NCBI RefSeq assembly: GCF_001279725.1
Contig: NZ_LGDE01000443.1
Location: 1 to 31,731 of the forward strand
Source of the DNA: Streptomyces sp. WM4235
GTDB taxonomy: Bacteria; Actinomycetota; Actinomycetes; Streptomycetales; Streptomycetaceae
Length of the DNA: 31,731 nt
Direction of reading: 5' to 3'
Shown: positions 21,174-28,713 of the stretch, one piece after another
Layout: every line of letters starts with the position of its first letter
Position numbering within the stretch: position 1 is the stretch's first letter
The notes under the pieces: generated by a model
The model's input: the letters and a program-made list of their open reading frames with translations, nothing else
Told to the model about the DNA's origin: nothing
Database searches by the model: none
Program-made: the position numbers and the translations under genes

Positions 21174-23864
21174 TCACGGGCAGGGGCGTGTCTTCCCGGG
21201 CCTCCCCCAGGTCGCGGGGTTGTTCAGTCCCGGCGGCTGGTCGGGCAGCAGGCCGCACGCCATCCAGGTGGTCACGCTCTTGTCGAGGTGCGATTCGAGT
21301 ACGTAGACGGCCTTGTTCGGCGGGTACTTGTGGCGGCTGTCGAGGGAGAGGAGACCGGAGGCGCCCGAGAAGTTCTGCACCCCCGGGTTGGAGAGGCGGG
21401 CGTACACGTCCGTTGGTTGGAACGGCGCGTTGCTGTTCTCGGCCGTCTTGTACTGGGCGTAGACCGAGTTGATGACCTCCGAGGCGACGCGGAGGGCGTC
21501 GTAGGCACCGGCCGCGTTTCCCTCCGGTACCGATCCGTCCTTGAAGACGTTCCGGAAGCGGGAGGTGAACTCCGAGTAGGGGCTGTCGGCGCTTTCCTTG
21601 CCGTTGGAGTTGTTGAACATCACGTAGTAGGGCCTCAGGACCGAGTGCTTCCTGAGCATGTCCTCCGGGTCCTGGAGGTACTTGGCGGCCGTGCTCTCGG
21701 AGAGGACGGCGACCTGCTTGCCGTCCGCCTTCCGGCAGTCGGCGGTGCCCTGGATGGCGTCGAAGAGTCCCGGCATCTCGCCCGAGCGGCCCGCGTAGAC
21801 GATGAATCCGCCCGTGGCCCGGACCTCCGCGCAGATGTCGCGCGCCACTTCCGAGACGATCTGCCCGTTGCGGTGCTCGTAGTAGGGGACGGTCACCACC
21901 TTGCCGCCGGTGTAGTACCCGGTGAATCTCGTCTGGAGGTCGGAGCTGAAGAACTCGTCCTCCGGGTCGTAGACCACCACGGCCGTCCGGTTGCCGTCCT
22001 TGGCCGTCGTCAGCTCGCCGATCTGCTCGGAGTAGGACGCGAACTCGGCCATCACCTCGGCGATGCGGTCGTCCGAGGGCGACACCTGGAAGTAGTAGGC
22101 GGAGGCCCGCTCGTCCACCATCTTGCTGCCGGTGACCGAGTTGCCGATGACGGGGATGCTGGCGGCGGAGAGCTCCGCGACCGCCGCGAACGAGGCGGGC
22201 CTGCTCTGCGTGATGCCGACCACGGCCGCGATCTTGTCCCGGTCCTTCCTCTGGACGATCTCCTGCGCGATGTCCGGGCCCTGGGTGTTCTGTGATCCGT
22301 AGGCGAAGTACTTTCCGGAGTTCGCGATGAGCAGGCGGATCTGGACCACGTCGCCCTCGCGGCTGTTCACCTGGTTCTGGGCGGTGAGTGCGCCGCGGAG
22401 GCTCTGGATGCTCACCGGGGTGGAGTCACCGGGCTCCGCCGTGAGCGGCGCGAAGAACACCACCGTCCGGTACGGGCGTCCGCTGCGCATCGCGTCCTCG
22501 TTCTGCCGGGCGGCGACGGCTTCCAGGGACAGGAGTTCGTCGTCGCGTCCGGCGATGCCCAGGTGGCACTCGCTTCCGTCGGTGACGCCGACGATCTCGC
22601 CCGAACTCACCTGGTGGCAGGAGGGTTTGACCCCGCTCCGGTGCGTGAGGACGATCAGTCCCGCGGCCACGAGGGCGAGCACCAGGACGGGGGCGGCCAC
22701 GGCGCGCACGTAGTCGCCCCGACCGTTCGCCCGTACCTCCACTTTCGGGTTGGTCTCCAGCCAGCGGTCGGCCGGTCCGTCGTCGTCCCTCGCGGACAGC
22801 GGGACCAGGTGGACCGCGGACGCGGAGCGCCGGGTGTACAGGGCGTGGACGCGGTCGGCGAGACCGGTGACGCTGCGGGGGTCGGCGGGTACCGATTGCG
22901 CGTACGAGGGCGCTCCGCCGGCCAGGGCGCCCAGCACCATGAGCGGCGCGGGCGGTTCGGTGCGGACGATGTCCGCGTAGGTGTCGAGGAGTTCGCGTAC
23001 GGGAGTGCCTTCCTCCCCGACCTCCGGGAGGAGCAGGACGAAGGGCCAGCGTCGGCGGCCGCGGTAGATCCAGAGCCGGGAGGGCTTGGCGGCCCGGGAC
23101 AGGTCGTTGAGCAGGGCCATGAGGAGCATGCGCTGGATCAGTGCGTGGTTGTGCCGTGAGGTGCCGGCCCGGGTGATGGTCAACGCCATGCGCAGGAAGT
23201 TGGCGCCCTTGGGTCTGCGGGAGCCGACCCAGCGCAGGGAGCGGCGTCTGCTGAGCCACAGGCCGTAGAGGCGTCGGGGCAGTCCGACGACGAGGAGTTG
23301 GAACAGGGAGAGCCAGATGTTCACCAGGAAGCTGCCGCCGGTGGCGCCGGCGACCCTGGCCAGTGTCCCCAGGAGCGGTCTGCGGGCCAGGAGTTCGGTG
23401 TAGAGCTCGTCGCGCAGTCGGCGCCGCTTGCCGGCTGCCGACCCGGCGCCGACGGAGACCTCCAGGACGGCGCGGCAGGTGTGGAAGCGCGGGAGCCGCA
23501 GTTCCCCCGCGTCGTGGGGCATGGAGTTCTCCAACTGGTCCACGAAGGCGTCCAGCAGGGCGACGTGTGGGTCGATCTCGGCGCCGGGGATCTCGTTGGG
23601 CGGTGTCTCGGGAGCGGTGGCGTCGGCGTCCTCGAGGAGTGCGTGGGGGACGAGGTCGACGGTGCGGTCGAGGTCCCGTTCGTACAGTCGGTCCCGGTAT
23701 CCCATGATGACCGTGCGCGCCGTCGATTCCTGTACGGAGCCGGGGGCGCCGGGGTCCCGTTTCAACAGCACCACGGGTAAGCGGCGGCTTTCTCCCCGGT
23801 CGGCCGCGAACGTGTCGAACTGCTCGATCAGGTACTCGATCCCCTGCGGAAGCGGCCGTTGCAC
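21174..23864 (-). CDS. Membrane protein: STAND-like N-terminal domain fused to periplasmic-binding domain
   Basis: The 896-residue protein has three parts. Residues 1-380 resemble the degraded NTPase region of streptomycete STAND-type proteins: RRLPVVLLKRDPGAPGSVQE (28-47) sits where Walker A would be but lacks the lysine. LPRFHTCRAVLEV (124-136) and RWPFVLLLPEVGEEGTPVRE (272-291) follow. A hydrophobic stretch at 178-196 followed by many arginines may dip into or cross the membrane. A clear membrane helix is at 388-407. Residues about 420-890 are a type-1 periplasmic-binding fold (Leu/Ile/Val-binding class): GEIVGVTDGSEC, IAAVVGITQSRPA, SIPVIGNSVTGS, YYFQVSPSDDRIA, GAYDALRVASEVI. Databases would call it an ABC substrate-binding protein, yet no permease or ATPase is adjacent. 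GTG 23864 has GAGGAG four or five bases upstream. Leu29 is a TTA codon (23778-23780). A ligand-gated receptor is my inference. Confidence 0.82.
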   Translation of the reverse strand: MQRPLPQGIEYLIEQFDTFAADRGESRRLPVVLLKRDPGAPGSVQESTARTVIMGYRDRLYERDLDRTVDLVPHALLEDADATAPETPPNEIPGAEIDPHVALLDAFVDQLENSMPHDAGELRLPRFHTCRAVLEVSVGAGSAAGKRRRLRDELYTELLARRPLLGTLARVAGATGGSFLVNIWLSLFQLLVVGLPRRLYGLWLSRRRSLRWVGSRRPKGANFLRMALTITRAGTSRHNHALIQRMLLMALLNDLSRAAKPSRLWIYRGRRRWPFVLLLPEVGEEGTPVRELLDTYADIVRTEPPAPLMVLGALAGGAPSYAQSVPADPRSVTGLADRVHALYTRRSASAVHLVPLSARDDDGPADRWLETNPKVEVRANGRGDYVRAVAAPVLVLALVAAGLIVLTHRSGVKPSCHQVSSGEIVGVTDGSECHLGIAGRDDELLSLEAVAARQNEDAMRSGRPYRTVVFFAPLTAEPGDSTPVSIQSLRGALTAQNQVNSREGDVVQIRLLIANSGKYFAYGSQNTQGPDIAQEIVQRKDRDKIAAVVGITQSRPASFAAVAELSAASIPVIGNSVTGSKMVDERASAYYFQVSPSDDRIAEVMAEFASYSEQIGELTTAKDGNRTAVVVYDPEDEFFSSDLQTRFTGYYTGGKVVTVPYYEHRNGQIVSEVARDICAEVRATGGFIVYAGRSGEMPGLFDAIQGTADCRKADGKQVAVLSESTAAKYLQDPEDMLRKHSVLRPYYVMFNNSNGKESADSPYSEFTSRFRNVFKDGSVPEGNAAGAYDALRVASEVINSVYAQYKTAENSNAPFQPTDVYARLSNPGVQNFSGASGLLSLDSRHKYPPNKAVYVLESHLDKSVTTWMACGLLPDQPPGLNNPATWGRPGKTRPCP

Positions 23865-24234
23865 ACTGCTCCTCTGCGCGTCGAGGCGACGGGCGGCATC
23901 GCCCGCCATCCTGCGGACACCGCCGCGAGACAGAGCTCGGCCGGGAGAGAACACGCCCTGACGATCACGATCGACCGCCTGCCCCCCGACGGCAGTGAGT
24001 TCCGCCACGTTAGCGGCGCGAAGCGCTCCCCCGCCGGGAAATGCGCGGGTTGCCCGGCGGCCTGTAGGACTGGTGCGGAGTGCCTTCCGGCACGGTGGTG
24101 GCCGAAATGTACGGAACCGGGTCCGGGTCCGTGGATATGGTGCGTGATGTGGGCCAGGCACGCCGCTGACCACCGCCGCCGACTCCCCTGCGGGCCGGGG
24201 GTGTTCCTCGTACCCGAGTCGATCTGGAGCAAGC
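23865..24234. other. 370-base divergent intergenic region
   Basis: This gap separates the divergent starts of the receptor gene and the flavin oxidase gene and must hold both promoters. I see ribosome sites at both edges but no clear -35/-10 pair, palindrome or small gene. Confidence 0.5.
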
Positions 24235-25626
24235 GTGACGCCTCCCCACCTCTCTGCCCCGCAGCCGGATCCGGCGCCCGCCGGTGACTTCGCCGGCGTC
24301 TTCGGCCCGGTCCCCGCGCTGGACGGGGAGCTGTGCTTCGACGCCGGCTCCCTCGAAGCGGCGTCCACCGACTTCGGTGGCCTCGTCCGTCAGCCGCCCG
24401 CCGCGGTCCTCAGGCCCGGTTCGGCCGAGGACGTCGCCGCGATGGTCCGTCACTGTCGCGCGCGCGGAATGAAGGTGGCCGGGCGGGGCCAGGGGCACTC
24501 CACCAACGGGCAGGCCCAGGTGGCTTCCGGGCTGGTCGTCGACCTCGGCACCCTGGACTCCGTCGAGATCCGCGACGACGACACCGCCGTGGTCCAGAGC
24601 GGAGTCCGCTGGAGCACTCTGGTCCGGGCTTCCCTGGCCCGTGGTCTCACCCCGCCGGCCTTCACCGACTACCTGGAACTCTCCATAGGCGGCACGCTCT
24701 CGGCCGGTGGGCTGGGCGGACAGATCGGTCACCACGGCACGCAGGTCGACAACGTGATCGAACTCCAGGTCGTCACCGGTGAGGGCGAGTTGACGACTTG
24801 TTCGCCGACCGTGCGTCCCGACCTGTTCCGCGCCGTCCTCGGCGGCCTCGGTCAGTGCGCGATCATCACCCGGGCCACTCTCGCGCTGGTCCCCGCGCCC
24901 CGCTCCGTGCGGCTCTACACACTCGCCGCCCCCAGCCTCGCCGCACTCACCGCGCAGCAGGCCAGGCTGATCAGGGAAGGACGCTTCGACTACCTCGTCG
25001 GGCAGGCTCACACGCCCTCCCCGGAGGGCTGGAGCTACATGATCGAGGCGGCGGCCTACGACGGGACGGCCGCCGACGACGCCCGGCTCACCGGCGACCT
25101 GGACCACACGGCGGTCGAGGTCCAGGACCTGCCGTACTTCGATTTCCTGAATCGGATCGCCCCGATGGTGGAGGTGTTCGAGTCCATGGGCGAGTGGCGG
25201 CGTCCCCACCCCTGGTTCGACAGCCTGCTTCCCGCGTCGGCCGTGAACTCCGTTGTCTCGGAGACGCTCGCGACCCTCAAGGGCGGCTCGATCGGCGCGA
25301 GCGCGGTGGTCCTGCTGTACCCCGTCCTCACCGCCAAGTGCGCGACGCCGCTCCCGGTCATGCCGGACGAGGAACTGGCCTACCTCTTCTCCCTCCTCAA
25401 GACCGCTTCCCCCGGAGCGGATTCCGCCGAGGAGATGGTCGCCGCGAATCGCAGGCAGTACGACGCCACTCTCGCCGTGGGTGGCCGTTGGTACCCGATC
25501 GGGTCGGTGCCGCTCACCACGGATGACTGGGTACGTCACTTCGGCTCGTTCTGGGACGAGTTCAAGGCCGCGCGGCACCGTTACGACCCCGACGGGATCC
25601 TCACGCCCGGCCAACGCGTCTTCTGA
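24235..25626 (+). CDS. FAD-linked oxidase, cytokinin-dehydrogenase-like
   Basis: The 463-residue flavoprotein belongs to the PCMH/VAO family. The FAD domain starts near residue 50 (VRQPPAAVLRPGSAEDVAAM). It has GRGQGHSTNGQ, whose His88 is the likely covalent FAD attachment site, and LSIGGTLSAGGLGGQIGHHG followed by GGLGQCAIITRATLALV. The substrate half has the HPWFDSLLP motif after FESMGEWRRP and ends with RYDPDGILTPGQRVF, as in cytokinin oxidases/dehydrogenases. No signal peptide is seen. A true cytokinin substrate is plausible, as many soil actinomycetes carry such genes, but other amines or alcohols are possible. GTG 24235 has GGAG five bases upstream. It is followed by a repeat block and then the APH-family gene. 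Confidence 0.9.
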   Translation: MTPPHLSAPQPDPAPAGDFAGVFGPVPALDGELCFDAGSLEAASTDFGGLVRQPPAAVLRPGSAEDVAAMVRHCRARGMKVAGRGQGHSTNGQAQVASGLVVDLGTLDSVEIRDDDTAVVQSGVRWSTLVRASLARGLTPPAFTDYLELSIGGTLSAGGLGGQIGHHGTQVDNVIELQVVTGEGELTTCSPTVRPDLFRAVLGGLGQCAIITRATLALVPAPRSVRLYTLAAPSLAALTAQQARLIREGRFDYLVGQAHTPSPEGWSYMIEAAAYDGTAADDARLTGDLDHTAVEVQDLPYFDFLNRIAPMVEVFESMGEWRRPHPWFDSLLPASAVNSVVSETLATLKGGSIGASAVVLLYPVLTAKCATPLPVMPDEELAYLFSLLKTASPGADSAEEMVAANRRQYDATLAVGGRWYPIGSVPLTTDDWVRHFGSFWDEFKAARHRYDPDGILTPGQRVF

Positions 25627-25636
25627 CGGAGCGCTG

Positions 25637-25721
25637 CGGTCGAAGGGTGCGGTCCGGTCGAAGGGTACGGTCCGGGCCCGGTCGAAAGGTTGCCGGCCGG
25701 GTCCGGTCGAAAGGTTGCGGT
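25637..25721 (+). repeat. Four imperfect direct repeats of an 18-base unit
   Basis: Copies begin at 25637, 25655, 25679 and 25704. The first two (CGGTCGAAGGGTRCGGTC) are directly tandem and differ at one base; the last two (CGGTCGAAAGGTTGCSGK) are spaced by 6-7 bases. They lie between the oxidase stop and the APH-family start; function is unknown. Confidence 0.75.
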
Positions 25722-25821
25722 TCGTCGGTTCGCCCTGGTCGCAGGCCCGCGAAATCGGCTGTGTGGCACGGCCGGGGCCGTGGGACGATCCGGGCGGCAA
25801 TCGAGAGAACCGGGTGGGGAC

Positions 25822-26715
25822 ATGGGCAGGATGCACGCGGACGAGGCGGAGATCGACGCTGATCTGGTACGGGGCCTGCTGCGCGCCCAGTTCCCCCGGT
25901 GGGCGGACCTGCCGATCACCCGCCTCGCGTCGGGGGGCACGGTCAACGCGATCTACCGGCTCGGCGACGACCTGACCGTCCGACTGCCGCTGCGCCCCGG
26001 CGGCGCCGAGGCCATCGTGACGGAAGCACGGCTGCTCCCCCGGCTGGCGCCGCTGCTGCCGCTGCCGATCCCGGAGGTGGTCGCGACCGGCGCCCCGGGT
26101 GAGGGCTACCCCTTGAGCTGGGCGGTGCACCGGTGGATCGAGGGCCGCAGCCCTGTCGAGGGCGTCTTGGCGGAACCCGAGTCCGTGGCCCGGGACCTCG
26201 CCCGGTTCGCGGTCGCGTTCCGCGGGATCGCACTCCCCGACGGCCCGCCCGCGCACCGCGGCGCGTCCTTGATCAGCGAGGACCGGGACGTGCGGGGGGC
26301 GATCGAGGAGCTGCGCCGTACCGACGAACCCTTCGACGTCGAGGAGATCACCGCGGCCTGGGAGGAGGCCCTCGCGGCACCTCTGTGGACGGGCCCGGCC
26401 CGCTGGACGCACTGCGACCTCATGCCGAGCAATCTGCTGCTGGACGGTGACCGCGTCTCGGCCGTCATCGACTTCGGCACCGTGGGCCTGGGAGAGCCGG
26501 CCACCGACCTCATCCCCGCCTGGAATCTGCTGCCCGCCTCGGCTCGACGGGTGTACCGCGACGTGGTGGACGTGGACGAGGCGACCTGGGCCCGCGGCCG
26601 GGGCTGGGCGCTGTCCATGGCGGTCATCCAGCTGCCGTACTACCGCAGGACCAACCCGATCATCTCGGCCAATGCCCGGCACGTCATCCGGGAGGTCCTC
26701 GGATCCCGCGGGTGA
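25822..26715 (+). CDS. APH-family phosphotransferase
   Basis: The 297-residue protein has the aminoglycoside/choline kinase-like fold. The N-lobe has ITRLASGGTVNAIYRLGDDL and TVRLPLRPGGAEAIVTEARL, the C-lobe the catalytic loop THCDLMPSNLLL (Asp and Asn) and the metal-binding VIDFGTVGLGEPATDLIPAW. It ends with YYRRTNPIISANARHVIREVL, a pattern shared by many streptomycete APH proteins with unknown small-molecule substrates. Antibiotic resistance cannot be assumed. ATG 25822 is chosen; ATG 25831 is three codons later and neither has a well-spaced ribosome site (GGGG is only two bases from the first). It is probably transcribed alone: a repeat block lies before it and the YndJ promoter after it. 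Confidence 0.88.
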   Translation: MGRMHADEAEIDADLVRGLLRAQFPRWADLPITRLASGGTVNAIYRLGDDLTVRLPLRPGGAEAIVTEARLLPRLAPLLPLPIPEVVATGAPGEGYPLSWAVHRWIEGRSPVEGVLAEPESVARDLARFAVAFRGIALPDGPPAHRGASLISEDRDVRGAIEELRRTDEPFDVEEITAAWEEALAAPLWTGPARWTHCDLMPSNLLLDGDRVSAVIDFGTVGLGEPATDLIPAWNLLPASARRVYRDVVDVDEATWARGRGWALSMAVIQLPYYRRTNPIISANARHVIREVLGSRG

Positions 26716-26770
26716 GACCCGGGGAGCCTGCGCCCCGGGGCCCGTGCGTCCGCTCAAGCGGCACACACCT

Positions 26771-26800
26771 CGACCCACGTCCCGACCCACGCCCCGACCA
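26771..26800 (+). repeat. Short 12-base tandem repeat
   Basis: CGACCCACGTCC, CGACCCACGCCC and a partial CGACCA follow each other with a 12-base period after the APH-family gene. It is small and may be chance in G+C-rich DNA. Confidence 0.45.
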
Positions 26801-26825
26801 TGCCCCGGGCTGACCACCAGCCGTC

Positions 26826-26839
26826 TTGAACATGTTCAA
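26826..26839. promoter_or_regulatory. Operator 1 of the YndJ promoter
   Basis: TTGAACATGTTCAA is a perfect 14-bp palindrome that contains the -35 element of the promoter at 26826-26854. Together with the second copy it has the look of a TetR-family operator. Confidence 0.75.
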
Positions 26840-26854
26840 CGAACCCCGTAGGGT
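26826..26854 (+). promoter_or_regulatory. Promoter of the YndJ-DUF1990 operon
   Basis: TTGAAC (26826-26831), 17 bases, then TAGGGT (26849-26854) fits the main vegetative sigma consensus well. The expected transcript start is near 26861, about 65 bases before the YndJ start codon. Confidence 0.65.
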
Positions 26855-26866
26855 CACGGTCATGAG

Positions 26867-26880
26867 TTGAACGCGTTCAA
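26867..26880. promoter_or_regulatory. Operator 2 of the YndJ promoter
   Basis: TTGAACGCGTTCAA is a perfect 14-bp palindrome with the same arms as operator 1. Its centre is 41 bases from that of operator 1, about four helical turns, just downstream of the expected transcript start. An extra half-site GTTCA follows at 26883-26887. Confidence 0.75.
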
Positions 26881-26925
26881 GCGTTCAGTGCTCCGCGCGT
26901 TCGGCGCGGCCGGAGGGGGTCCGCG

Positions 26926-27765
26926 ATGACGGTGCTGGTGAATCTGATCGTCACCCTGGGCATGCTGGGGATCGTTCCCGCAGGCCTGCGTCTGATCGAT
27001 CCGGTGGGGCCGCACCGGATCGCCCGGCTGTGGCCGTTCCTCGCCGTTCCCGGGGCGGTGTGCCTGTGGCTCCCGCGCGGAGCCCTCGCCACCGTGCTCG
27101 CCGGCCTCTACGCCGCCGCCACCCTGGTCCTCGCGGCACAGGCCCCGGCCCGGCTGCTGCGGACACGCTCGCTCGCCCCGGCCGAGATCGCCGTGCTGAC
27201 CGCGCTCGTCGCGCCCTCGGTGGCCGCGACGGCCCTGGTCGCCGAACGCGGCGGACACCGTCTGTTCGGCTTCGACCTCGACATCCTGGCGCTGACCGTC
27301 CCGCACTTCCACTTCGCCGGTTTCGCCTCCGCGCTGGTCGCCGGGCTGGTGTGCCGGGCCGCCCCTTCCTCCGCCGGCGGCCTCTCGCGCGCGGCGGCGT
27401 ACAGCGTCCCGGCCGGCACGCTCCTCGTGCTCCTCGGCTACTTCGTCGACGACTGGGCCGAGCTGGTGGGCGCCGCGGTCCTGACCGGCGGGATGTGGGC
27501 GGTGGCCGTGCTGACCTGGCGGGAGATCCGTCCGCGGGCCCGCGGACGTGTCACGGGCGCGCTGCTGTCGACCTCGGCCGCGGTCCTGGTGGCCACCATG
27601 CTGCTCGCCCTGTGGTGGGCCCTCGGCGAGGCCACCGGCATCACCCACCCCACCCTGACCTGGATGGCCGCCACCCACGGCCTCGGCAACGCCCTCGGAT
27701 TCGCCCTCTGCTCGATGCTCGCCTGGCACCGGCTGGGCCCCGACCTGACGGAGAAGACACCATGA
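26926..27765 (+). CDS. YndJ-like integral membrane protein
   Basis: The 279-residue protein has about eight or nine hydrophobic helices covering nearly its whole length, for example LVNLIVTLGMLGIVPAGLRL, ALATVLAGLYAAATLVLAAQ and GALLSTSAAVLVATMLLALW. Polar motifs within the membrane part include TVPHFHFAGFASALVAG with two histidines, HPTLTWMAATHGLGNALGF, and LLGYFVDDWAELVGA. The HFHFAGF and THGxGNA motifs are typical of the YndJ family, whose role is unknown. ATG 26926 has GGAGGGGG six bases upstream. Its stop overlaps the start of the DUF1990 gene (ATGA), and the same pair occurs together in other bacteria as I recall, so they probably act together. Transcription starts from the double-operator promoter upstream. 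Confidence 0.88.
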   Translation: MTVLVNLIVTLGMLGIVPAGLRLIDPVGPHRIARLWPFLAVPGAVCLWLPRGALATVLAGLYAAATLVLAAQAPARLLRTRSLAPAEIAVLTALVAPSVAATALVAERGGHRLFGFDLDILALTVPHFHFAGFASALVAGLVCRAAPSSAGGLSRAAAYSVPAGTLLVLLGYFVDDWAELVGAAVLTGGMWAVAVLTWREIRPRARGRVTGALLSTSAAVLVATMLLALWWALGEATGITHPTLTWMAATHGLGNALGFALCSMLAWHRLGPDLTEKTP

Positions 27766-28298
27766 CCCGACTCTTCAGCCCCGACCGAGACACCGTCAAC
27801 TACCCCGAGGCGGGCGCCACCGCCCTTCGACCGCTGCCGGCCGGATACGACCACCTGGAGTACCGCGTCCGGATCGGGCACGGCCGGCCCGACCTGGAAG
27901 CGGCCGGCGCCGCGGTCACCACCCTCCGGGCGCACCGCGCCTCGGGGATGCGCGTGGCCACGGACCAGGAGGGCCCCCTGCTTCCCGGCCGGCGGGTGGA
28001 GGTCGGCATCGGCATCGGACCGCTGCGCGTCACCGCTCCGTGCCAGGTGATCTGGACGGCGTACGAGCCCGACCGCATCGGTTTCGCGTACGGGACGCTG
28101 AAGGGCCACCCCGAGTGCGGCGAGGAGTCCTTCGTCGTGGACATGGACGCCGACGGCGGCGTGTGGTTCACGGTGACCGCCTTCAGCCGGCCCGGCTGCT
28201 GGTACACCCGTCTCGCGGGCCCGGCGGTACCGGTCCTGCAACGCGCCTACGCCCGGCTGCTGGGTCACACGCTGCGCGCAGTGGTGCGGGCCGGCTGA
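27762..28298 (+). CDS. DUF1990 family protein
   Basis: The 178-residue cytoplasmic protein has the DUF1990 pattern. It starts TVNYPEAGATA, has LPAGYDHLEYRVRIGHGRPD and LEAAGAAVTTLRAHRASGMR, then RVEVGIGIGPLRVTAPCQVI, and continues with RIGFAYGTLKGHPECGEESF and the C-terminal VWFTVTAFSRPGCWYTRLAG. The fold is related to START-like ligand-binding domains. Function is unknown. The start ATG 27762 overlaps the stop of the YndJ gene by four bases, so the two are co-translated. No separate ribosome site is needed. It ends 415 bases before the response regulator gene, across a repeat block, so the operon probably stops here. Confidence 0.9.
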   Translation: MTRLFSPDRDTVNYPEAGATALRPLPAGYDHLEYRVRIGHGRPDLEAAGAAVTTLRAHRASGMRVATDQEGPLLPGRRVEVGIGIGPLRVTAPCQVIWTAYEPDRIGFAYGTLKGHPECGEESFVVDMDADGGVWFTVTAFSRPGCWYTRLAGPAVPVLQRAYARLLGHTLRAVVRAG

Positions 28299-28713
28299 CG
28301 TCGGAGCCGTGGACCGTCTCCGGCGGGCGGGAGCGGTGGCCGCGCGTTCCGTCGGGAGCGGTGGGCGCGCGTTCGTATCGGGAGCGGTGGCCGCGCGTTC
28401 CGTCGGGAGCGGTGGGCGCGCGTTTGTATCGGGCGGGTATCAGGGAGCGCTTGGTCGCCCATCAGTCCGGCGCGGCGAACGCCCCCGCGGGGGCTCGCGT
28501 AGGGACGGTCCGCCCCGGCGGCCGGGCACTCCCACCCCACCTGATCTGCGTGTTCTTGGATCGCGGAGGCTCTTTCGGGTGGGTGCGTCCGCGGCCCGCG
28601 CCGCGGACACCACCCCGTACGGCTGCCGTATCGTTCCTTTCGGATCGTCGGCGGCGCGTGAGCGCGCCCGGGTCCGATGCCCCGCCCGGACCGTTTCAAC
28701 AGGAGTCGTCCCC
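28299..28713. other. 415-base intergenic region with tandem repeats
   Basis: The region holds the 51-base tandem repeat at 28329-28430 and, downstream, sequence that must contain the promoter of the response regulator operon. I see no supported gene and no clear promoter. Confidence 0.6.
28329..28430 (+). repeat. Two 51-base tandem repeats, each made of two half-units
   Basis: Copy 1 is 28329-28379 and copy 2 is 28380-28430; they differ at one base. Each copy contains a 25-base and a 26-base half-unit, both starting GGGAGCGGTGG and sharing CGCGCGTTC, so four related units lie head to tail. Confidence 0.9.

Noticed and set aside
25637..25721. Coding repeats (VRSKG-type peptides) in the frame running into the APH-family gene
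   Set aside because: Spacing of the later copies is not a multiple of three, and the frame has no start site before the repeats.
24010..26817. 935-codon minus-strand reading frame
   Set aside because: It is a shadow of the flavin oxidase and APH-family genes; the composition is repetitive Arg/Gly/Asp/Val and no family motif appears.
28329..28430. CRISPR-like repeat array
   Set aside because: Copies are directly tandem with no spacers and no cas genes are present.
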